A stretch of DNA of 64,000 nucleotides from Silurus meridionalis (Eukaryota; Chordata; Actinopteri; Siluriformes; Siluridae): contig NC_060896.1 in assembly GCF_014805685.1 (NCBI RefSeq), forward strand, positions 14,202,389 through 14,266,388. The letters are read 5' to 3'. Shown here piece after piece: positions 25,669-38,400 of this stretch (within the stretch, counting starts at the first letter, position 1; each line of letters opens with the position of its first letter). The notes under the pieces were generated by a model. It searched no databases, was not told the DNA's origin, and saw only the letters and a list, made by a program, of their open reading frames with translations. Made by a program: the position numbers and the translations under genes.

Positions 25669-28600
25669 CCAGCAAGAAAAAAAACTTTTAATCAATAAAC
25701 ATAGTCTCAGTAAACATAGTCCTAAATCAAGCACCAAAATCTGCCCTGATTCTGCTTCTGTTTCTTCTTCTTCTGCTTCTTTATTGGCGGTTCGCTTTCT
25801 CAAGTAGAGCATTACCGCCATCTACTGTGGTAATGGATCAGAGACTCACAGTATAACCCTATTCCCCAGACCAAAATACTGCCATAGTGCATACATCCGG
25901 CAATCAAAACCTTCCGTGTGGAAACATAGGAAAAATATTCACTTGGTTTCCTGATGATTTATGTAATTTAATACACAGTAATTGCCTTACAAGACTATTT
26001 TATTGAGTATGGTTTTGCTTAAAGCATCCATATTTGTCCATGACATGTTGATTAGATTATTAAAAACTTAAATAAGTATTAATTTAAGATTTATTTAGAA
26101 CAGATTAAAATGTGCAATTAAGTTGCGATTAATCATGAGTTAACTCATGACAATCATGTAATTAATCACGATTTAACATTTTAATTGGTTATAGCTCTAA
26201 TTAATATTCAACAATTGCAGTGTGCTATAAAGTCAGACTTGCAAGTCTATAAGTGGAAATATAAAACAAGTATATAAAGATTAATGTCACCATGTCTATA
26301 GTTTTGCCTGTTCTATTGGTCAAATGATTGTTTGTATGTATGTATGTACAGGTAAGACAGCTTTAGCAGTGAGCTTAGCGAGGTACTACGGTGCTGCATG
26401 TCTGAACATAGACTCTGTGGTGCAAGAGGCTGTGACATCTGGGACCAGCTCTGCAAGCAAGCAGGCCAGAGAGCTGTTTAGAGATACCATGAAGCCTGTG
26501 CCAAGCAAAGAAGAAAATATTGGTAAATATACATGTTCCTGGATATTTTTCCATTTCTATTCTATTCATTTTATAAAAAGATTAATTTTTTCCATATCTT
26601 TGTGCATCTGTGTTTTTAACACCAGCTATGGCTAGTCAAGCCACAGGCATTCTCAGCGTTGAGGCATTAGCCAAACACACTGCTGAGGGTGTTCAGGACA
26701 CTGACCTCAAAGACCCTGCATCCACTCTCTCAACAAACAAGAAGACAAACAACAATGGAGCAAAGAAAAATGATGACTCCAATCTCACTGCTTCATTGGT
26801 AATCAATTCTCAGTAGATATATTACCGTAGATATATAGATATATATACCGTATAATATATTACACACAACCTTACTAGTGGTCTCTTTTTTTTCCTTATT
26901 TGTATTTATACATTGTGTTGTGTATATACTGTATACTATAGTATGTGTCTATTCTTTTATATAGTTGCATTTATTTTTTCTTTGCTGCTGTAACAGAGAA
27001 ATTTCCCCACTGTGGGACGAATAAAAGTATATATCTTATCTTATAAACCCGTACTTTACTGCTGCACTAAACGAAATGCTTACTGAACAGGTACACTGAT
27101 TTAACAAATTGCAAATAGTTTTGGGCAGAATATCATAAATACATTTTTTTAAAACTTTATTAATATTACTAATTAGAGACAATCACAAATTTCTGAATGG
27201 GTTAAAGGAATGTTTTAAAGGAACTTAACAAATTGCATTATTTTTGGAGGCTGTTTTGTTTAAAAAAAATAATAAAATAGTAAATTGGGAGAGTTTCTGA
27301 ATAATGCTGAGTACTTTTAGAACATTATTTTTGCAGTCAGTAAAGTATAGTGTAGTACAGTGTAGCATTTAAATTTAATCTTAATGTAAATGCATGGTAT
27401 CATATTTAAAACACATTGTATTATATAGAAACATGGCTAAATCACATTGTATTGAATAAGTAAAAATATTGCTTTCTTTTTTGTACATTGGATTGCATTG
27501 GACTATAATCTATAATTATATGATACTCATAATAACCTAGTTTTTACAGTATCTGTATAAATTAGATTGGATTTGGGGTGAGTGTAATTACAGTGTATTT
27601 ATTATGTGCAGGCTGGTCAGACTCACAGGCTCCCTAGTGAGAGTGTAAGTCAGGTGGGTGAGCTGGGAGGCAGGACCAGTTTACTGCCTGATGATCTTCT
27701 GGTAGAGATACTGTCAGAGAGACTACAGGTAACAACTGCTTCAATGTTAATGGCCACTATAAAATCACTTACAAAATGATTTGAATCCATTATTTATCAT
27801 TTTTTATGTTGAACAATAATTTTCAATATGTTTTTTGTTGCAGAAAAAAAGTTTCTTAGATTTAATAATGTGCCATTTACGCATTTCTAATGTCCCGTAG
27901 CTTAGCGACTGCAACCGAGGTGTCGTGATTGATGGTTTGGAGACACTGTACTGCCGTTTCCCAAGCACTGCACTCCATGTCATCATCAAAGCCTTCAACA
28001 ATCGCCAGCACATCTACTTTATCAACCTTACTGACAGCTACGCTGAATTCAAATCCAGAGAGAAAGCTCAACCGGAATTGACAGGTGATGGTTAAGAGAA
28101 AATAATGGAACAAGAGAGAATAAGATAATGACTGGAAATGAAAAAGATAGAAGTTAAGCTAAGAGACAATAATTGTGAAAAGAGACAAGTGTATAATACC
28201 CCAGGAAAGTACAATAATATACAGAGTAATAGAGTACTAAATTGATGCATACATGAGATAAAACCTGTTTTATCCTGTTTTAAAAGATTTTTATATATTC
28301 AGTATCCTGTTTTGTATGTATTCAGATACCATGCAAGTAGTAGAAGAGACTGCAGGTGAAAAGCTGGATGTGCACCAACTAGTTGAGGGTGTGTATGAAA
28401 CTGTATTTGAGGAAGTCAAATCAAGTGCAGACCCTCACTTGTACATGCTAAAGGATCTTATCGACAGGTAATCATTTGCTCCATGGAAATTTACTAATAA
28501 AAGTGTATACATTTGTATAAGTATATTGGTACTGGGTGAGTAACCATTTTAAAGCTTATAACTAAATCTTAGAAACTGACTCTTGATTTTAACAAGGGAC

Positions 28601-31600
28601 ATAATGATGATTTTATAAAAACATATGTGATTTTATAATTGCAATAGCAAGAGGACACAGGAGACAAAGGAGCAGTTGGAAAAGCAGAGAGAGGAGGAGG
28701 ACATGAAGAAAAAAAACAAGAGAGTAAAAAAGGAAGCAGAAAATTTAACAGAAAGGAAAAGTCAACTGGGAGCTGCCCAGGTAAAGCTACAGTAAATGTA
28801 TAATACAAACATGCACGCTGTTGCAAGGAAAAGGATCATTAATGATTGATTTGATATGCTTCCTTTGTATAGTCTGCACTGCCTTCTGACACTGAACAAG
28901 AACAGCAGGTCAAAGGGGGCAGAAAGCTGTCTTCTTGTATAGAACCCAAAGACGCACTTTTAGAGGGTGTCAGAGAACTTGATGAAGGAGGCAAAAAGAA
29001 AGCCAAAAACGGCAAAGCCAGCAAGCCAAATGGCGATGATAAGTCTTTACAGCCACCGGATGAACTGGAAAAAGAGCAGGTCAGTTTGGGCTTCTGCTAC
29101 ATACATACTAATTATCAAAGTAAATACAGTTTATGTTATTAAGCCATGTAAAATACTTTAACTGTAACTGAGTAATACAAAGCCTAATCTCTTTTCTTAC
29201 CTTAATATAAATGGTATTGCAGGATTTTGAATACAGCATGCATACTTTTGTCCTAATTTTATCTCTCGGGGTGTAATGTTTCCAGATAACAGAGACTGAA
29301 ATGCAGCTGATTTCCCGCTTCAATCTGTACGAGCAGAGCGAGCCAATAATCCGGCACATGCTACAGAACTGGGATAGGACTCAGGGCCTCCTGCTTGATT
29401 CTCCTTTGTCAGAAGGAAATCAAGGGCCTTGGGAAGCCTCAGAACAACATAAGATACCCAGTAAGAAGGTCAAGAAAGAGCGGGAGAAAGAAAGAACGAA
29501 AATAGACACTGATTCTAAGATGCAGTCCCCAACCCCCAGCCAGACTCACTTGATGCCAATTGGCAGAGAGGGTTCAGAGAATAAGCTGGCAATTGAGTTT
29601 ATCCCGCACATCTGCATCCCTATCCACAAGAAAGAGGAGGCAAGCATAGGCAATCTGCTCGACAGCATGAAGCTGCCACCATTAGATGAGGTACTGCAAG
29701 ACTTGAATGTGAATTTGTATTGAAAGAATGTCTTATACCTCAATAAGGAAATGGCTAGTTTAGTTAAAGCCTGGAAAGTCCAAACTTCAGTTGTTTTATA
29801 TTGTAATTTCATTCTCTGATGTTGTCCATAGGTTTTGAATGGGTTAGGTCCACCTATTCCTCCACCCATGCTGTTCTCAGTAGTATCATATCCCAAAAAG
29901 AGAGAGGTGTCCAGCTCCCATTCCACTCCTGGCTGCTTCACTTTCTTGATGCCCTCATCTCTGGAAGACTCAGCTGAAGAGAAACTGGAGGTTGACTTGG
30001 AGACAGTATCACTAAGTCCCTCTATGTCTGCAAAAGTAATTAGACACTTTACCATAAATGTTTTTGTTTGCTTGTTTGTTTTTGCTTTTTTTACATAATT
30101 AATATTTGGGAAACATCACAGGGTTCTCAAGTGGAAGAAATATTTTGGCTTAACAATTTTTTCTAAATAGTTTTATAATTGTGTAATTATAATTAATGAA
30201 TTAGAAATTAGAATTAGAAATGAATTAATGAATTAGAATTAGAATTAGAAATTAGCATCCTCCTCAACAGACAAAGCAAATAACCCTGTTATTTGCTTTG
30301 TCTGCTCAGGAGGATGCTACAACACTGTACAAAGGCAAAGGGAAGAAGGTTCCAGTGAAAGAGGAATCAGTCAAAGGGACCCTAAAAGACAAGCAGCGAG
30401 CTCCTGCAAAAAAAGGAAGAAAAAGCATAGACTCGCGTTCACCTCCATTGAACACGGCCACCCCTTCATCTGAAACTGATCACACCAAGTCTTTGGAAGA
30501 TTGTCTTACAGAACACCGTCAGAGGTGAAAACAATAAGAATAATCTTGTTTTAATCTTTACCACATGATCTGCATTTATTAATTATAAGTTATTTATAAG
30601 TTGTAATGGGATGCAAACATGAGGATTAATATAAGTACTTCTCATGCGCAATTATTTGCCTTTTTGTTGCTGTTTGTTAATGTGTTTTTTCTTTGGTTCT
30701 CATAAAGGCTCACCCATTTTCGCTGGGTTGTACAGGCGGGTGGCCAAGTGACCCTGAAACTGTGGTTTCACTCATCTGTGCCTGGTGATTTTAAACACAA
30801 TATGGAATTTGAATTGATGGGGACCAAGCGCTGCTATCAGCTCTATTGCAGAGGCATCTGTGCCTTCCCATCCATTAGCAAAGATCATAAGTGAGTATTA
30901 CTTGCAGGTCTGGAGAACAGGCAGTAGGCTCATGAACAGAACCCACATTACCAACTGTTTGTTCATATTGGTATTCTGATGGTGTTTTGTGTTTGTGTGC
31001 GCTATAGAACTGTCTTTGGCCACTGTAAAAAGGTCATGCAGAAAGAGAATGGCTTAAAGAAGACATACATCATCCGCTCAAGCCTGTATGAATTTGGGCC
31101 TCTGCCTTGTGGAAAAACAAATGACAGGCAAGCAACAAACATCATTATGTTAATAAGAGAAATGTTATATAATGAATTACATAATATAATATTTACTTTA
31201 CACAGGTACAAGGAAAGAAATTGCCCAGAAAACATAGAAAGACTAATAATACACAACAACTCTCCCATGGAGGCAGAGGTTAATTTCTTCCTCCACCAGG
31301 ACACCAAATCCTCCACATTTAACCTGGACCCTCTGAGTATGGTACTTAGGCCCAATGAGAGAAAGGTATGTTTGAACAGTACAGAAATGTTTGTATGTAT
31401 TTTTTTTTTTTACTTCAAACAATCCAATAATTAAACCATTAAATAAAAAAAGATATAGTACCAAAGTATGAAAACAAGCATTCAGGCTAAATTACAACAT
31501 TAAACACCAATTAAACCAATACAATAATTAAAAAAAGCAAAAATCATAAAAGGTCTCAAAATAAAAAAAAGCAGGCAGCAAAAGATAAAGCACTTATGAT

Positions 31601-32754
31601 AAAAGGCAAAGAGAGTGACTTAACACTCACACAAGGAATACAGTGACTAAGCAAATACATGGAGTCTAGCAATTCAGAGACAGGTGAAAACAATAAAGAC
31701 GTTTAACAAGAAAGAAATAGGCAGAATGTCTTCATCTAGCGTCTAAAGCCGGCATTGTCTAAAATCCTAATAGAAGGCTAGATTAATGCACTGAGAACTG
31801 CACTGTATAGAGGTATAAAGTAATCTCACTCAAAACGGCTCACCAGGGTTTTTTTTGTTATGTTTAAAATTTTTGTTTTTTTGCAGGAGCTCAGAGTAGG
31901 AGCATACCCGACCACCCAAGGTCTTATAGAAGACAGTGTTGTGTGCTGTATTAAGGAGAACCCGGAACCTGCCATCTTCCACATTTCTTGCAGAGGAGTG
32001 CGGCCTGAGCTGGAATTGGAGCGCAAACATCTTAATTTTGATAAGATTTTCCTGGACAGGTCAGGACTATCATTCTCATCTTAATATTTAATGTGGGTTC
32101 CAGTAGAGTCTTGTTTTTGAGGAAAAAAGTTGTAACGGAATTAATCTTTACTTTTGTTCTTTCCCGTTTGTGTTTATAACATATCATGGCAGTGCCCTGC
32201 AAAATTATTGATAATCTGCATATCAAAATATATTGCATAATATTTCTACTTAAACAAAAAAAAAAAAAAAAAAGCAGAAGTACATCAGAGGCAGTATAAT
32301 GTTCTGGGTAATATGCTGCTGAGAAACCTGGGGTTCTAGCATTTATATTCTATTACCCTGTAGTAAAGCTAATATAGTACAGTATGTCCATCTTTTTCAT
32401 TTCTGTGGTCCTCCAGGAAGGAGACACGCAGGTTGTGTTTGTATAACCCTACTGCACTGGCAGTCGCCTGGAGGGTGATTGGCTTTGAGGGGTTGGGTGA
32501 GGAGTTCAGCATTTCCCAGGACAGTGGCATCATAATGGCCCGCTCTGAGTTTTCCTTGTACATACATTTCCATGCCATGAGACCGGTTAGCCTGAAGAAA
32601 ACCATACGATTAGAGGTAGGTTGCTGTCAAATAGCTCAAATGTAGCACAGATCTTCATTTATTAAGCATCATCTGCTTTAAAGTGATAGATAACCTTTGG
32701 TCATGAATAATCAGAGCATGCAAGGTTTGCTGTTAAATTGATTTTTGTAGCTAA

Positions 32755-32800
<46 letters not shown>

Positions 32801-35375
32801 TTAGGTGTCAGATGTGGAGAATATTCTGGGTGTTGTCCAGACAGAGAACATTAATATTGTGGCAGAGGCTTATGATGTAGCCCTGGAAATTACATTTCCC
32901 AAAGGTAATTGTAATTCCTCATTTATGTCCATCCAAGTATTTATATATGCATAAATAACAAATTATTTGCACTTTTCTACAAATATGTCAGGTACGGACA
33001 ATTGTCTGGACTTTGGCATCATCAGAGTGTCAGAAGAGGTGAAGATATCTATTAACTTGAAAAACAAAGGCAAACATGACATTGCCTACAGGTATGTTCA
33101 CACCCACATACTCTACATCAGCATCCAATATATATGATCAGTATTCCAGTGAATAGAAATACAATTGCAAATGTGCATTGCTATTTCTGTTAAAGATTCA
33201 TTCTGGAGCCTACTGAACCCGGAATGCCGAACCTCGATTCAGCCTTCACTATTACACCTCAAAAAGGATCTCTTCATCCCACTGACCGACCCACATGTGC
33301 CCAAGCCATCTTCTGTTTCAACAAGGAGTTGTCTATCAAACAACAACCAATTTTACAATGCCAGGTCAGACGCAAATCTAGATCTAAAATTATAGAAATC
33401 TAAAAACATAGATTTTGCTCAATTTCTGCTTCATGTGAAAAATAACCTTGGTGATTGCTTTTTTTTAGGTCCACGAACCGAATATTGATAATGATAGAGA
33501 AACCGTTAAAATCGTGCCCATCAAAGTCTCTGTGCAGTGTCTCTATTCCAAGTACAGCATCCACCCTGCACATGACATTAACTTTGGCTCAGTAGTTCAT
33601 GGTTCCCGTATCACACAGACAATTACTTTGGAGAACAGGGGTGAATTTCAGTTCTATTTCACCATCTCCAAAATGTCGAAAAATCTCCCAGTGTGTCAAC
33701 AGAAAAAAGGGTACAGACATGATCCACACATATTAAAATATCAGCATTTTCTTTCATAAATGTGCTTCCCTATCTGAACGCTTTACCTTTTATAGCATAG
33801 GCAAGAGAATTTCAAGAGAGAGTAACTCTGCAAGACGATTATCCTCTGCCATTAAACTACGTCAGGCTGACTCTATCTTGAAGGACCCTGTAAGGGACAT
33901 CATACCTTCTCAGGTAATAGATGGCCCTTGTATGTTTCCAAACTACATTATAACGGGTTTTTCGTCTGATTAATTGCTGGTTTTGATGTTTTATCTTTGA
34001 TTGGTTTCTTTTTCTTTCATATCACAAAACCTGCAATTATAACAGGACTATTTATATACATTCTATACAGTAAAGTACTTTCTACAGTAGAAATTGACTA
34101 AACACTTACAAGCATTTAATTTGTGGAAAAAGTAAGTAGGGAAAATAAATAAAGTACATCCTTTATTGTATCTTCCTTTTATTTTTAATTTTGCAGACTC
34201 GTTTGGCTGTGGGGTTGTTCTCTTTGTCTCCATGCGTTGGTGTCCTTCTACCCGGTGCCCAGCAGGTGGTAACTGTGGACTGTGTGGCAGAGCAGGTAGG
34301 TTGCTGGGAGGAGTGCCTGGTGGTGGACATCACTGATCGAGACCCTTCTGACAATCCAGGAGGGATTCTCTACAAGCTGTTAGCAGAGGTCTGCATGCCA
34401 GGTTTGTGAGTTCCTAAAAACATTTGCTGTCTAGAATTGTTTTTTTTATTTTTATTTTTTTATTAATGTTGTTTAACACACAAACACCCACAACAATGTG
34501 GATCAAGATGGACAGAAATATTTGCTGATGAAATGACAGAGTCTCTAAGCAGTCCCACTTCCCTCTAAGCTGATAATTGGACCCAAAGCATGGGCCACCC
34601 ACAGCAAAGCACAAGTCTTTAAATTGCTACTTGTTTTTATATTTGTCTTACGGGCCATCTTTAATCTTTAAACCTTTAAGCTTTAATGTATGTTATCTCA
34701 AACCAGAGGAGTTTTGTATAGTTTCAGGGAAGCCTGTCAAATTGTTTGTGTGTGGTAAGATGTGGTAGTTGGGGTAAGACAGGAGTACACTTTTAAAAAT
34801 AGATTTGGTGCGCTTATTTAATAGTTTCTTCTGTACAATTATTTTTTGGCAGTGGCAATATCACTGATTAGTATGTCACTTATTTCGCTGCAGGAATAGC
34901 CAATGAAGATTTTGCTTCCATCTTTGAAGAACACAGACTGTGCAAAAACAGTAACATGCTCCAATGTGAGCAGTATCAGGAAGCCATGGGCATCTATATC
35001 CAGGATGAGAACAAGTTTGTCTTCAACAATGTGCTGGTCAACCAGACAGCCAAAGCTCGCTTCCGTCTTACCAACACTGGCAAAATACCCTGTAAACTTA
35101 GTTTGCAGGTGAAAGCTGTCTTCAACAGGGTATGTTCAAAGGTATAACTGCTGCCTGCTACTGTGAACTAGCGATATTTAAAGACATTGATTGAGTTTTT
35201 TTTATTTGGCTGTTTTAGATGTCCATGCGTAGCTTGGAGGTGTTTGAGCTGAGCCCTACTAGAATGACTATCCCCAGTCACTCACACGCCTTTGCTACAA
35301 TTACCTTCACTCCCCAGAACATGCAGACCTACCTTGGGGTGTTTGAAGCCTCTATAGAAGGAGCAACTGGGTAAG

Positions 35376-35454
<79 letters not shown>

Positions 35455-38400
35455 TGTGCATACATTCCAAAGACACCTCAAAACAATCTCAATACAATAA
35501 GGTGCAGGTTATAACAAGATTTCCAAAGCTTTGAATGTACCCTGGAGCACTGTTATGTTCATGATTAAGAGGTGGATAGTGCAAGATGACACCCAGAGTC
35601 TGCCAAAATCTGCCAGAATGGGAAATCCCAGCAGGGTTCCAAGAATAAGGCCAAATCTATCATGCAAATCTTTCTTAGAGCAAGGTGGATGTTTTGGAGT
35701 TTTCAATCATGTTCTATCCACTGTATATCAGATCACATTTATCCATTAAAAAAGTATTTAAAAAAAGCCTAATGTTTAAACATGACTTCTCCTTTATTAA
35801 ACCTCATAGGCAATGTTCAGATGTTTTGATTAAAAGTTACATAAATATGTATGCAGAGAAAGTTAAGCGCACATTCAAATGAGCACTTTATTTAATAGTA
35901 TGAGCATTCAGAATAATAAGACCCAGTTATGTTTATGTGGGTGTTTTGTAACTATAGCAATGGTATGAAACTAATTAATCATAAAAATTAATGCAGGCCA
36001 GTTGTTGTTTTTTTAATTATTATACATCACAATCATTTGGCTAAGATAATGGCTTGTAGAATATACAATGAATATGTATAAATTGCAATTTAGTATAATT
36101 ATTTTCATAAAAAACAGATGTTGTTCAGGGTCATAGTAAAAATGGTAAACTGCCTGGACTTTGCATGTATTTTTTTGTACATTTTATGCAAGACCTGTTG
36201 GTTTGGTACAATCATATTTAAATGTTTTTTTTTTTTCTTTTGGGCAGGAGCAAGGTGCTGGTGTTTGATTTGGTGGGAGAGGGCAATTTACCCTGTGTAA
36301 CTATTCTAAAACCAGTCCAGAGGACCAAACATGGTCAACCAGTCTTGCAGTTCAAGCGACTGCTGGTGGACAAGAGACAAATTCTTCCTCTGGTCATCAA
36401 GAACATTAGCAATGTACCTGCACAGGTAAGATGTAGAATAAATCATGTAAACACTATCATTTGTAGGGTGTTGCTTTGCCTCACCAGATTTATGACTTTT
36501 ATAGGTTAGCATTGATCTGCTTGACAAGATGGGAGTCTTTAGTTTGAGGGCAGCTCCTGGAACTTTATGCAGCGACATCTCTTCTTCACACATAGCCAGT
36601 GTGCCTGGAACAGGTCAGTACTAAATCCTGATTACTAGCTAAGTGTAAATAAGGATATAATTAGTTAGCATTTTAACTATGCACTCAAGCACTATTCAAA
36701 TATAGTTTCATAACCTTGATTGATAGTGTATAAAAAAGTGCTATTATGCAAGCTGCTAAATTTTAAATAGGTGTAAGATAGCTTTCAGGTTAGCAAATGC
36801 TAGTAATAAATAGCACAATTCTGAAATCTTTATTCCTGCCATGTTCCCTATTTTTCATACTATTTATTTATTTGCCATTGCAACCAATATATTTAAACAT
36901 GATACAGTACATATAAAGTTTATACACCACAGCAGTTGGTAATCCATTAGATAGCTTACAAAAAATCTGTAAACTTAATATTATAGTATAGGAACCACAT
37001 ATTACTGAGAAAGTCAGGTGTCCCAATACTTTTGTCCATATAGTGTATGCATAGACTATTGTTTAGACTATCTGTTTAACATGATTACCATAAACTTATA
37101 CGGTGGCAGGCTTCAGTTTTCACCCCTGTTTCATGAAATTTCATGAAGTTTTATGAAAGCATGTTAGCTTTTACCTCCTTTCTGTTCACACACATTGTGC
37201 ATTAAGAGTAGGGACTGGCTTTAACTAAGAATACATTGTTAAAAAAAAAACATAGCATTTAATCAAGCACACTGTCATTTTGATTGCTAACCATTCTTCA
37301 ATGTATAAAATTGTAAAATTCTTCACAGAAGAAAAACAGATGGCTCACTTGGCCTCACTAAACCTAATGGCTAGACAGCAAGCAGAGTTTGAGGTGGAGT
37401 TTCATCCTGAAGTACCTCAGAGTTTTGAAGCCACTTTGCAGCTTTTGGTAAAAGACAACCAGTATGAAAAGACCCTGTTACACCTCTTAGGAGAGGGTTA
37501 CCGTGACATCATCTCTTTGGACAATATCAGCAGCAAGGTTCCTCAAGACCAGGACAGCACTGAAGGTGAGTACAAAGTTTTACAAAGATTACACTAGAAT
37601 AATTTATCAATGTTGAATGGCTATATATTACCAGTTCTAACCAAAATCTTTTTGCAGTGATTTATAAGCATTGTTAGCATTTTGATACTTTGATACAAAA
37701 TTCATTTCTTATGTCTCACATCATTGTGCTCTTTTCTATGCATCACCTACAGGAAAATGTGATATTGTGAACTTTGGAGACTGTCACGTGGGTCGGCTTT
37801 ATCACAAGACTTTCACCATGATCAACCACAGCAACTCAGTGGCTCTGCGCTTTCAATGGCCTCAGGATGTACCACAACTGCATTTCTCACCTCAAATAGG
37901 TCACCTCCATGCCAGTTGCTCAAAGGAGGTGACAGTAAGCTTCAGCTCAGAGCACCCCATAGTGCTGAATGCAGAGATGATGAAATGTAAACTCTGCCAG
38001 ATAACCTTTCAGCAGTCAGTGGACCAAGTGCCAGACTGGGATGACCGCCACAGGACTGTCAAGTGGGTGGATGTTAAAAATCCAGCTCAGACACCAGTCA
38101 AGAAAAAGGTAAGTGGGTTGTGAAAAAAGACCAAGTTGACTCCCAAAGACAAATAACCAAGAAAAAATGTATAAAAACTATATATAAACTTTGACCAATG
38201 TTTAAAATTTTTCATTGCTTTAAAAACTACAGTTATACCAAGTCTGCTAATTGTATGAATCTAAATAGGCTACTCTAATAATGACAGCACTATTCAAAAA
38301 GCTCATATCTGCAAATTAACAAACAAATCATTCTGTCTCTCACAGCCTGAAAACATAACATTTAGAAGCCAGAATTGGATACACATGGGAAATATTTAAT

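Noticed and set aside
25540..26195. CRISPR-like or regulatory array
   Set aside because: The regularity is an AAT microsatellite in a transposon-like element; there are no spaced direct repeats and this is a eukaryotic genome.
29546..30055. 169-codon minus-strand open frame
   Set aside because: Antisense shadow of HYDIN exons 35-36, which are in frame and conserved on the + strand.
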